Part shown: positions 13,886-20,846 of the stretch, piece after piece
Layout: each line of letters begins with the position of its first letter
How positions within the stretch are numbered: the stretch's first letter is position 1
Assembly (NCBI GenBank): GCA_007122745.1
Contig: SKTA01000063.1
Location: 1 to 23,365, forward strand
Source: Bacteroidales bacterium
Lineage (GTDB): Bacteria > Bacteroidota > Bacteroidia > Bacteroidales > UBA7960
Direction: 5' to 3'
Length of the DNA: 23,365 nt
Notes under the pieces: generated by a model
Told to the model about the DNA's origin: nothing
Database searches by the model: none
What the model saw: only the letters and a program-made list of their open reading frames with translations
Position numbers and translations under genes: made by a program

Positions 13886-15541
13886 CTACTCCGGCCTTAA
13901 CAAAGCCATCATTTTTTCGTCTTGCAGGGCTTCAAAAGCTTTAATGAATACCCGATCTTTTTTGTGCAATACCGGGTAAAAGACTTCAGCACCGAAAATG
14001 TTCCTTCCGATGTAGGCTTTCAAATGGTTTTTAATCATTTGTTCGCTTTCTTTGCTTGGCTTTTCAGGAATACTTGTTCCATGTTCTTTAGCATATTGCA
14101 AAAAAGCCTCATAGGTATCCGGCGTTAAAACAAATCTGTCAATGAATCCTTTGGCGCTTTCATATGCTTCGATTTCACCCCTGTTCCTGTCTGCAAAGTC
14201 AAAAGCATACATGTAAATGTGCCCCCTGTTTGAGACCCTGTTAAAAAACGAGACATCTTCAACGGAAGCAAGCGGTACAAAAACATCGGGCATAATACCT
14301 CCGCCTCCGTATACGATTCTACCGGCAGGAGTTTCAAAACGGAGCGAGTCATGAAAGTGAATGCTGTCAGGACTCATCATCTCACCACTTTGATATCGCT
14401 GTAAAAATTCATTGAAGTAAGCCTCATCGCCATCATCGTATGGGTTTTGAATGCTTCTTCCGGTCGGTGTATAATAACGTGCAACTGTCAGCCGCAGGGC
14501 AGAGCCATCCCCAAGCTGAACCTGTTCCTGTACCAGACCTTTCCCGAAAGACCGCCTTCCGACCACCAGTCCGCGGTCATTGTCCTGCACAGCACCGGCA
14601 ATAATTTCGCTGGCGGAAGCAGACCATTCGTCTATCAGTACAACCAGGGGCTGTGTTTCAAACATGCCATTTTTTCGTGCCCTGGCAAAAGTTTGCGCAC
14701 GTTTTCGGCCGTCTGTATAAACAATCAGCTGACCCCTTTCCAAAAGTTCGTCGGCCATCATGATGGCTGCATCCAGAAAACCTCCTGTGTTTCCGCGCAG
14801 GTCGAGCATCATTCGCTGCATCCCTTCTTTCTGCAATTTTTCAACTGCGGCAGCGAATTCATTATAGGTGGTTGCTGAAAATTTGTTAAACCTTAGGTAG
14901 CCTGTATCTTCATTGATCATGTATGCAATATCAAGGCTGTAAGAGGGTATCTTGTCCCTGACTAAAGAGAATTCAATCAGATCGGGCACACCCATCCTGA
15001 AAACCGAAACATTAACTTCGGTTCCTTTTTCTCCGAGTAGCATGCCCACTACATCGTCGGTAGACTTGTTAATGCCGGCGATCAAGGTGTCCTCTACCAT
15101 TACAATACGATCGCCGGGCATCAGTCCGGCACGCTCGCTGGGGCCTCCCGGAATCGGGTTGATAACCACAACGGTATCCTTGATCATGTTAAACTCAATT
15201 CCAATCCCTTCAAAGCTTCCCATTAGCGGATCATTGAGCCGCCTGAAACGGGATGCAGGGATGTAGGATGAATGGGGGTCAAGGTTTTTCAATAAACTGT
15301 GTATGGCGTCTTCCTTGAGTTGTTCGTGGCTGACACTGTCAACATAGGCATCATAAATATAATTGATTACATCATTGACTTTGTCGTAACGATCAAGACC
15401 TATTGAAAAAAAACGCCCCTCCTGCGAAGAACCACCGGGTGTGCGAAGGTTTAACCCGAGAAAAAAACCGGCAATAAGCACGAATGCAAATACGATCGGT
15501 AAATATATCAGAGAAAAATTTTTGTTCCGTTTAGCAGTCAT
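13886..15541 (-). CDS. C-terminal processing peptidase, family S41
   Basis: A 551-residue membrane-anchored periplasmic protease of the CtpA/Prc type. An N-terminal anchor spans about residues 10-30. The S41 N-terminal helical part carries the LDPHSSYIP motif (87-95). A PDZ domain at about 105-195 includes GIGIEF and PGDRIVMV. The catalytic domain contains DLRGNTGG (247-254), Ser309 in SASASEI and Lys334 in SFGKGLVQ, a spacing of 25 that matches the Ser-Lys dyad of E. coli Prc. It continues with PTGRSIQ and ends in a long helical tail. Likely substrates are unfolded or C-terminally tagged envelope proteins. It lies downstream of hldE but separated by 108 bp, so a separate promoter is possible; TAACTTCG near 15586 on this strand is one base off the -7 consensus. 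Confidence 0.94.
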   Translation of the reverse strand: MTAKRNKNFSLIYLPIVFAFVLIAGFFLGLNLRTPGGSSQEGRFFSIGLDRYDKVNDVINYIYDAYVDSVSHEQLKEDAIHSLLKNLDPHSSYIPASRFRRLNDPLMGSFEGIGIEFNMIKDTVVVINPIPGGPSERAGLMPGDRIVMVEDTLIAGINKSTDDVVGMLLGEKGTEVNVSVFRMGVPDLIEFSLVRDKIPSYSLDIAYMINEDTGYLRFNKFSATTYNEFAAAVEKLQKEGMQRMMLDLRGNTGGFLDAAIMMADELLERGQLIVYTDGRKRAQTFARARKNGMFETQPLVVLIDEWSASASEIIAGAVQDNDRGLVVGRRSFGKGLVQEQVQLGDGSALRLTVARYYTPTGRSIQNPYDDGDEAYFNEFLQRYQSGEMMSPDSIHFHDSLRFETPAGRIVYGGGGIMPDVFVPLASVEDVSFFNRVSNRGHIYMYAFDFADRNRGEIEAYESAKGFIDRFVLTPDTYEAFLQYAKEHGTSIPEKPSKESEQMIKNHLKAYIGRNIFGAEVFYPVLHKKDRVFIKAFEALQDEKMMALLRPE

Positions 15542-15649
15542 ATTAAAAGGATATTCAGGTTATAAACCGGTTATTCAGCCTTGTGCGAAGTTACAGATAA
15601 ATAATCCTGTTAAAAGTTATTTTTTCTTAAAAGCCTTTTGGCCAAATAA

Positions 15650-16156
15650 TTACTGGGCCTTTTTGAGTTTTTCAATAATGGTGGTTGTAGAATAACCCTC
15701 CAGAAAGGAAAGGGTATGTACCGTGCCATTGTTTTGCTTTACAATATCAGCACCTGCGATCTCTTCAGCTTCGTAGTCGCTCCCTTTTACCAATATGTCC
15801 GGACGAACCTTTTCGATTAGCCGTTCCGGTGTGTCTTCATTAAATAACACAACAGCATCAACAAACGAAAGGGAAGCTAAAACGATTGCTCTACCGGATT
15901 GACTGTTTATCGGACGTTCCGGGCCCTTGAGACGCTGTACCGACAGATCGGTGTTAAGTCCGACGATCAGTACTTTAGCCAGGTCAGCTGCCCGGGCCAG
16001 ATAATCGGCATGACCCGGATGAAAAACATCAAAACATCCGTTGGTGAAGGCGATATCATGATCTTTAAAGCGCCAATATCTCACAATCCTTTCCAAACGG
16101 GCGTACTGATAACAGTCAAAAATCTTGCTAATCAGGTATTTATGTTTGCTATGCAT
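15650..16156 (-). CDS. rfaE2: D-glycero-beta-D-manno-heptose 1-phosphate adenylyltransferase (RfaE2/HldE C-terminal type)
   Basis: Transfers AMP from ATP to heptose-1-phosphate to give ADP-heptose, the LPS inner-core precursor. It is a 168-residue nucleotidyltransferase with TNGCFDVFHPGH (38-49), the HxGH signature, then VGLNTDLSVQRLKG, RPINSQSGRA, and KGSDY near 125. This is the standalone adenylyltransferase half; in many Proteobacteria it is fused to a ribokinase-like kinase (HldE). A related cytidylyltransferase role is less likely because of the RLKGPERPIN block. It overlaps the preceding flippase-like gene by 8 nt, so it sits at the end of the panC-panD-flippase-hldE set. Confidence 0.92.
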   Translation of the reverse strand: MHSKHKYLISKIFDCYQYARLERIVRYWRFKDHDIAFTNGCFDVFHPGHADYLARAADLAKVLIVGLNTDLSVQRLKGPERPINSQSGRAIVLASLSFVDAVVLFNEDTPERLIEKVRPDILVKGSDYEAEEIAGADIVKQNNGTVHTLSFLEGYSTTTIIEKLKKAQ

Positions 16157-17162
16157 TTTGTTTTGTTTTTTGCTGAAAAGAGAGGATGATCCAGGAAACG
16201 ATACCTAAAATGATGTTAATCACTATTTGGTTGGCATGTGCAATATACGCGTAGGAGGTGGCGGGTTCGGGGGCAATTTCATATAACTCACGTAGCGTGA
16301 CGATGGTTAGAAAGTGGTATGTACCAATGCCACCCGGCACGGGGGCAAGAATGCCGAGGCTGCCGACTGCAAGAAGTGTGAAGCCGGCCACAGGAGTTAG
16401 GTGTGAAGTTGCCGGAATGGCAAAAAAACACAGGTAAACGGTCATGTAATACAAGCCCCATATAAGAATGGTATGAAGAACAAACCAGCCTTTGCCGCGC
16501 ATCCTTTTAATGGTTTTAACGCCGTTGATAAAACCATTGAAATTTCTTTGCACCTTATGGAAGAAGCCTGACCTGACAGGGTTTGCCTGTCTGTGTCGCA
16601 CGAAAAAAATCAACCCGGCGATCAACAAAAGGGCAATGACAACCCCGGCAACCAGGGGTGTCCAGTTTTCCGTTCCTTTTTGAATGGCAGGATATATGAA
16701 TGTTCGCCTGATAAAGCTGCGTAAAAAATTGAACTGAAAAACAATCGTAAAAAAAACGATGGCCATTAGGGTAAAAAAGTCAAAAACCCTCTCAGCAACC
16801 ACGGTTCCTGCAAGCGCATTAAAAGGTGTTTTTGAAGCCTTGCTCAAAGTAAGGCAACGTGTTACTTCCCCCATTCTGGGCACGGCCAGGTTGGCCAGAT
16901 ATCCTGTCATCACTGCGTAAAATGTCTGAAAGGGGCTGGTTTTGTAACCCATGGTGCGAATCAGCCTGTTCCATCTTACGGCGCGCAGGAAATGGCTGAT
17001 TACAGCACAAATCATCGCCAGGAAAATCCAAACATAATTTGCCTCTCGGAGCTCCTGAACAATCAGCTCCACATTCTGGCCGCGTGTGATCAGATACAGC
17101 AAAAGCACTCCCACTGAAAGGAATAGCAACACCCTGATATACCTTTTGATTGCCGTTCTCAA
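16149..17162 (-). CDS. Lysylphosphatidylglycerol synthase-like transmembrane (flippase-like) protein, TTG start
   Basis: A 337-residue integral membrane protein with about eight hydrophobic segments, matching the LPG_synthase_TM/UPF0104 family. Typical blocks are ISHFLRAVRWNRLIRTMGY (56-74), MTGYLANLAVPRMGEVTRC (about 85-103), and the late LGILAPVPGGIGTYHF region (about 278-293). The MprF enzymatic domain is absent, so it is the transmembrane-only form, some members of which are proposed to move lipids or lipid-linked sugars. The substrate is unknown. The start at 17162 is TTG: a stop-limited frame offers no ATG before the first transmembrane segment. It begins 9 nt after panD and overlaps hldE by 8 nt, pointing to translational coupling and to an envelope role. 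Confidence 0.9.
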   Translation of the reverse strand: MRTAIKRYIRVLLFLSVGVLLLYLITRGQNVELIVQELREANYVWIFLAMICAVISHFLRAVRWNRLIRTMGYKTSPFQTFYAVMTGYLANLAVPRMGEVTRCLTLSKASKTPFNALAGTVVAERVFDFFTLMAIVFFTIVFQFNFLRSFIRRTFIYPAIQKGTENWTPLVAGVVIALLLIAGLIFFVRHRQANPVRSGFFHKVQRNFNGFINGVKTIKRMRGKGWFVLHTILIWGLYYMTVYLCFFAIPATSHLTPVAGFTLLAVGSLGILAPVPGGIGTYHFLTIVTLRELYEIAPEPATSYAYIAHANQIVINIILGIVSWIILSFQQKTKQNA

Positions 17163-17171
17163 AATGGTGGT

Positions 17172-17516
17172 TTAAATTTTATTTTCTTCGTTGGGAAAGA
17201 TAATGGCAGGAACAAAAGTTTTGGCCTTTTCCGCGTCCATGAGGGCATATGCGATAATAATGATGATGTCGCCGGGTTGTACCTTTCTGGCAGCCGGACC
17301 GTTGAGGCAAACTTCTCCACTGCTTCTTTTCCCTTTGATCACATAGGTTTCGAGGCGTTCACCATTGTTTATGTTTACCACCTGAACTTTTTCGTTTTCA
17401 ATGATACCAGAAGCATCCATCAAGTCTTCATCAATGGTGATGCTTCCAATATAATGCAGCTCTGCGGCGGTAACCACTGCCCGGTGAATTTTTGATTTTA
17501 CTATCTCTATTAACAT
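17172..17516 (-). CDS. panD: Aspartate 1-decarboxylase
   Basis: Forms beta-alanine from L-aspartate for pantothenate synthesis, using a pyruvoyl cofactor made by self-cleavage. It is a 114-residue protein whose cleavage site Gly24-Ser25 sits in LHYIGSIT, with Lys9 (KSKIHRA) and Tyr22, as in E. coli PanD. Later blocks NGERLETYVIKG and LNGPAARKVQPGDIIIIIAY are typical of the family. The frame extends to 17567, but those 17 residues overlap the end of panC, and MLIEIVKSKIHRA is the standard N-terminus, so I use ATG at 17516. It begins 25 nt after panC and is co-transcribed with it, placing two partner steps of the pathway together. Confidence 0.96.
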   Translation of the reverse strand: MLIEIVKSKIHRAVVTAAELHYIGSITIDEDLMDASGIIENEKVQVVNINNGERLETYVIKGKRSSGEVCLNGPAARKVQPGDIIIIIAYALMDAEKAKTFVPAIIFPNEENKI

Positions 17517-17541
17517 TTTGTGCTGTTTTTCCAATACAAAA

Positions 17542-18390
17542 TTACAAATTAAATGCCATATTGTCAATCAGGCGGATTTCTCCCGCGCAAACTGCAATAC
17601 AACCGACAACCATCTCTCTTCTTGCCCCTTTCTCAATAACCGGCAGGAGGGTATCTGCCCAAACAATCTCAAAATACTCCACCTCAAGATGTGGTGAAGC
17701 ATTGATCTTTTCGGTAACACGTTGTTTGACCTGGAGGACTTCATGAGTGGTATAAAGCGCTTTCGCCATTTTTAAAGCAGTATGGATCAGTGAAGCATCA
17801 CGGCGCTGCTCCCTGTTCAGTCTTACATTACGACTGCTCATGGCGAGGCCGTCCGGTTCCCTGACTGTTGGACAGGGCACGATTTCCACATCCAGCGATT
17901 CCATTTTTACCATAGCTTTGATGATTTGCAACTGCTGGAAGTCCTTATTGCCAAAATATGCACGGTGTGGCTGAACAATATCAAAGAGTCTTTTTACCAC
18001 GATAGCCACCCCGTTAAAGTGCCCCCGGCGGTAGCGTCCCTCCATCACCTTGTCAAGCATCCCAAAATCGTAAACCACTTTTTCCGGTTCCGGATACATC
18101 TCCTTTTCTGACGGGTAAAAAACGGCATCACAAGCCTGTTCGCTAAGCATCTCCAGGTCTGTTTCCAATGTGCGGGGATATTTCTTGAGGTCTTCCGGCT
18201 TATTAAACTGGATCGGGTTTACAAAAATACTGCATACCACAAGGTCGTTTTCTTTTTTGGCCTGACGTATAAGTGACAAATGGCCATTGTGCAAAGCACC
18301 CATTGTGGGAACAAAGCCAATGATCTTATTGATAGATTTTTGGCGCAGCAGCCATTCATTTAATGCGGCCCTCGTTTGAAATGTTTTCAT
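17542..18390 (-). CDS. panC: Pantoate-beta-alanine ligase (pantothenate synthetase)
   Basis: Condenses pantoate with beta-alanine using ATP to give pantothenate, the CoA precursor. The 282-residue length is normal. PTMGALHNGH (28-37) holds the two active-site His residues of the nucleotidyltransferase fold. FVNPIQF, EMYPEP, GRYRRGHFNGV, a FGNKDFQQL block and GLAMSSRN complete the family signature. It is the first gene of the minus-strand panC-panD-flippase-hldE set. Its promoter (TTTG-N21-TAGCTTTG, 18468-18500) overlaps that of the divergent GT5 gene. Confidence 0.96.
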   Translation of the reverse strand: MKTFQTRAALNEWLLRQKSINKIIGFVPTMGALHNGHLSLIRQAKKENDLVVCSIFVNPIQFNKPEDLKKYPRTLETDLEMLSEQACDAVFYPSEKEMYPEPEKVVYDFGMLDKVMEGRYRRGHFNGVAIVVKRLFDIVQPHRAYFGNKDFQQLQIIKAMVKMESLDVEIVPCPTVREPDGLAMSSRNVRLNREQRRDASLIHTALKMAKALYTTHEVLQVKQRVTEKINASPHLEVEYFEIVWADTLLPVIEKGARREMVVGCIAVCAGEIRLIDNMAFNL

Positions 18391-18467
18391 TGCTGATTTT
18401 TGCTTTGTTTTGAGGCTTTTATCGAAAAATCAATGGGTTTGGCAACTTTTCCCAAAAAACAAATCCG

Positions 18468-18500
18468 CAAAGCTATAACGATTATTTGAATAATAGCAAA
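18468..18500 (-). promoter_or_regulatory. Promoter of panC (TTTG-N21-TAGCTTTG)
   Basis: On the minus strand, TTTG (18497-18500) precedes TAGCTTTG (18468-18475) by 21 nt, an excellent match to the Bacteroidota -33/-7 promoter. Transcription would start near 18461, with a leader of about 70 nt to the panC ATG. Confidence 0.7.
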
Positions 18501-18516
18501 AAAATATGTAATTTTG
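18485..18516 (+). promoter_or_regulatory. Promoter of the GT5 gene (TTTG-N20-TAATTTTG)
   Basis: TTTG (18485-18488), 20-nt spacer, TAATTTTG (18509-18516). The start would be near 18524, about 34 nt before ATG 18558. It overlaps the panC promoter by 16 bp, so polymerase can probably bind only one at a time (inference). Confidence 0.75.
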
Positions 18517-18557
18517 CATATTATTTTTTCTGTCACAGTAATTTAGTTCAATAGTTT

Positions 18558-19385
18558 ATGGAAAAGACCAGAGTATTGTTCGTTCAGCAGGAAATAACAC
18601 CTTATCTGAAGGAGTCCCATATGGGTCATATTGGCCGCTACCTGCCACAAGGGATACAAGAAAAGAAGAAAGAGATCAGAACATTCATGCCGCGCTACGG
18701 ATGTATCAACGAAAGGCGCAATCAGTTGCATGAAGTAATTCGTTTGTCGGGGATGAACCTCGTGATTGACAATACGGACCACCCACTCATTATTAAGGTT
18801 GCGTCTATTCAATCAGCCCGGATGCAGATCTATTTCATTGATAATGAAGATTTCTTTCAGAGAAAATTTACACTGACCGACAAAAATGGGCAGTATTTTG
18901 CTGATAACGATGAGCGAGCAATCTTTTTTACACGAGGAGTTGTAGAAACGGTTAAAAAATTGGGCTGGGCGCCTGACCTGGTGCATTGCAACGGTTGGTT
19001 TACAAGCCTGATGCCTTTCTATCTTAAGGAGGTGCTTAAAGACAATCCTATGTTTTCAGATGCAAAAGTGATTTATTCGATCTATGATGACGAGTTCCCG
19101 GGAGCATTGGATCAGGAAATGCCGAAAAAAATGAAGACAAAAGGGGTCGATTCTGCCAAACTCGTACTGTATGAGGAACCAAACTATTTGAATATCAGCA
19201 AAATCGCTATTGATTATGCGGATGGAGTGATCATTGGGTCGGAGAAAATAAACCCCGAGCTTGAAAAATATGCACGGGAACAGGACAAGCCGCTTCTCGA
19301 GTATCATGACAAGGAAACCTATATCGACGCTTACAACGATTTTTATGATGAAGTAATGGTAACAGAAACGGTTTTGGAACAATAA
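18558..19385 (+). CDS. Short glycogen/starch-synthase-like GT5 protein (N-terminal half only)
   Basis: A 275-residue protein whose start, VLFVQQEITPYLKESHMG, and HCNGWFTSLMPFYLK block match the N-terminal catalytic half of glycogen synthase (GT5). A full GT5 enzyme is about 450-500 residues and carries ADP-glucose binding residues in KTGGL and in the second half. Here the motif is KESHMG (18-23) and the second half is absent, so ordinary glycogen synthase activity is doubtful. Bacteroidota commonly carry this short form next to panC (general knowledge), so it is not a local truncation. Function unknown. It is divergent from panC; a terminator hairpin lies 85 nt downstream. Confidence 0.85.
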   Translation: MEKTRVLFVQQEITPYLKESHMGHIGRYLPQGIQEKKKEIRTFMPRYGCINERRNQLHEVIRLSGMNLVIDNTDHPLIIKVASIQSARMQIYFIDNEDFFQRKFTLTDKNGQYFADNDERAIFFTRGVVETVKKLGWAPDLVHCNGWFTSLMPFYLKEVLKDNPMFSDAKVIYSIYDDEFPGALDQEMPKKMKTKGVDSAKLVLYEEPNYLNISKIAIDYADGVIIGSEKINPELEKYAREQDKPLLEYHDKETYIDAYNDFYDEVMVTETVLEQ

Positions 19386-19402
19386 TAAAATTTATACCTT
19401 TG
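19373..19402 (+). promoter_or_regulatory. Candidate promoter of the DUF4270-glmS unit
   Basis: TTTG (19373-19376) and TACCTTTG (19395-19402) are separated by 18 nt, slightly short of the usual 19-21. It overlaps the end of the GT5 gene. Transcription would start near 19409, ahead of the 9-codon ORF at 19420-19449 and the TTG start at 19453. Confidence 0.5.
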
Positions 19403-19419
19403 CGTTCTGTTAATCCGTG

Positions 19420-19449
19420 ATGAAACCTAATGTTCATAAAAAAATCTGA
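19420..19449 (+). CDS. Possible 9-residue leader peptide upstream of DUF4270
   Basis: An ATG at 19420 opens MKPNVHKKI and stops at TGA 19447-19449, three bases before the TTG of the DUF4270 gene and about 20 nt before a terminator hairpin. The arrangement (promoter, short ORF, terminator) resembles a leader-peptide attenuator. There is no run of one amino acid, so this may be chance. Confidence 0.2.
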   Translation: MKPNVHKKI

Positions 19450-19452
19450 CCC

Positions 19453-20832
19453 TTGAAAACAACACAAAACCCCCGTTTGCACGGGGTTTTTTTCGGCATT
19501 ATAAAAACAATAGTGTTGCTCTTTTTTACAACACTCCTTACCTTTTCCTGCTCCGAAGCAGATCAGATCGGTCTCGATATGATTGAGTCTCCGGCACGGT
19601 TGATTTCAACCGATACCATTTCTTTACAAGCGCACACTCTGCGCGACGACAGCGTTGCAACCAGTCTGACACGGCTGAATGTACTGGGTTATTTGGAAGA
19701 CCCTGTTTTTGGCAATACAAGATCAAGTATCTATACAGAAACCAGATTGCTGAGCAATGAAATATCATTAGGCGAAAATCCGCAACTCGACTCGGTTTAT
19801 CTGGTGTTGACCTATGAGGGTAGCTATTACGGTGCCCTGGGAACAGAACTTACCCTTAATGTTTATGAACTGAGTGAGAACTTTCCGGAAAAGGACACCC
19901 TGTTTTCAAACTTTACAATCCCGCATATCCCTGAAACCATTACAAAAGACCCCAATGGGTTTTCGTTTTATCCTTTACCTCAGGATAGCTTAGTGGTAAA
20001 TGATGAGGTGCGCATGCCGCAAATCCGTATACCCCTGTCGGATGCCTTTGGTCAAAAGTTTATTGATGCCAATGGCACCGAAACCTTTGATAATGTGCCC
20101 AAATACCTGGAAACATTCAAAGGACTTAAGATTGTTGTTGATGATAACCTGCCCGACAGTCCCACCGATGGTGATACCTTTCTTGGCAAAGGCACCATGT
20201 TTCAGATTGACATGTTGCAATTGTTCACGGCAGTTGAGCTCTATTATCATAATGATGAGGATTCTTTTATGAAGCGATTTCCAATCAATGAGTTTGCAAA
20301 TAACTTTTCACACATTGAGCATTTTGGTTTTGAGGATGCGCACGAATCATTACGTGCACAAATCATTGATGAGGATTTAAGCCAGGGAGATTCATTGCTT
20401 TTTTTACAGTCGTTGGGGCAGGTACGTACCGATATTTTCCTTCCTTTTGTTGATGATCTGCTCGATGAAGTTTGGCTGATCAATAAAGCTGAACTTGTAG
20501 TTCCGGTGGAAACGGAGTTTATTAATGAATTGTTTTTTGTCCCCCCGCAACTCCTGCTGCTTCGCCACCGTGAAGATGGCGGACTGACACCTGTGACTGA
20601 TTATAGAATGGGCCTCGAATATTTTGGCGGACGGTTTGATGAAACCAATAGCCTGTATGTGTTCAATATTACGCAATACTTTCAGGAGCTGATTGATGGA
20701 AAACATCCAAATTTGGGTTTGGCATTAACCCCGTTCCGTGCTCATGAGAGGCCGGGACGCGTAGTGTTTCATGGCCCCGGAAGGTTAGAGCAACCCATGA
20801 AATTAATTCTTTATTATTCGGTTTTTGAATAG
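19453..20832 (+). CDS. DUF4270 family lipoprotein (TTG start)
   Basis: A 459-residue lipoprotein of the DUF4270 family common in Bacteroidota, function unknown. The signal peptide hydrophobic core is TIVLLFFTTLLTFS and the lipobox gives Cys33. The mature part begins with a short acidic linker and continues with the ARLISTDTISLQAHTLRDDS block and LGYLEDPVFGNTRSSIYTE, features I recognise from this family. The only workable canonical start is TTG at 19453 (in-frame TGA directly upstream at 19447). A terminator hairpin lies inside the first 14 codons. A start at ATT 19498 would give a shorter but more typical signal peptide and would place the hairpin outside the gene. glmS follows after 14 nt, so the two are co-transcribed. 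Confidence 0.85.
   Translation: MKTTQNPRLHGVFFGIIKTIVLLFFTTLLTFSCSEADQIGLDMIESPARLISTDTISLQAHTLRDDSVATSLTRLNVLGYLEDPVFGNTRSSIYTETRLLSNEISLGENPQLDSVYLVLTYEGSYYGALGTELTLNVYELSENFPEKDTLFSNFTIPHIPETITKDPNGFSFYPLPQDSLVVNDEVRMPQIRIPLSDAFGQKFIDANGTETFDNVPKYLETFKGLKIVVDDNLPDSPTDGDTFLGKGTMFQIDMLQLFTAVELYYHNDEDSFMKRFPINEFANNFSHIEHFGFEDAHESLRAQIIDEDLSQGDSLLFLQSLGQVRTDIFLPFVDDLLDEVWLINKAELVVPVETEFINELFFVPPQLLLLRHREDGGLTPVTDYRMGLEYFGGRFDETNSLYVFNITQYFQELIDGKHPNLGLALTPFRAHERPGRVVFHGPGRLEQPMKLILYYSVFE
19466..19493 (+). terminator. Intrinsic terminator hairpin inside the apparent 5' end of DUF4270
   Basis: CCCCG (19471-19475) and CGGGG (19482-19486) form a perfect stem around TTTGCA, followed by seven T residues (19487-19493), with an A4 tract on the left able to extend the stem past a bulged C. 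It has all the hallmarks of a Rho-independent terminator for the GT5 gene, 85 nt after its stop, or of an attenuator for DUF4270-glmS. Confidence 0.8.
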
Positions 20833-20846
20833 CAATAAGCTTTTTT

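Noticed and set aside
15586..15593. TAACTTCG as a promoter element for the S41 protease
   Set aside because: One mismatch to TAnnTTTG and no TTTG at the right upstream spacing. Mentioned only as a possibility.
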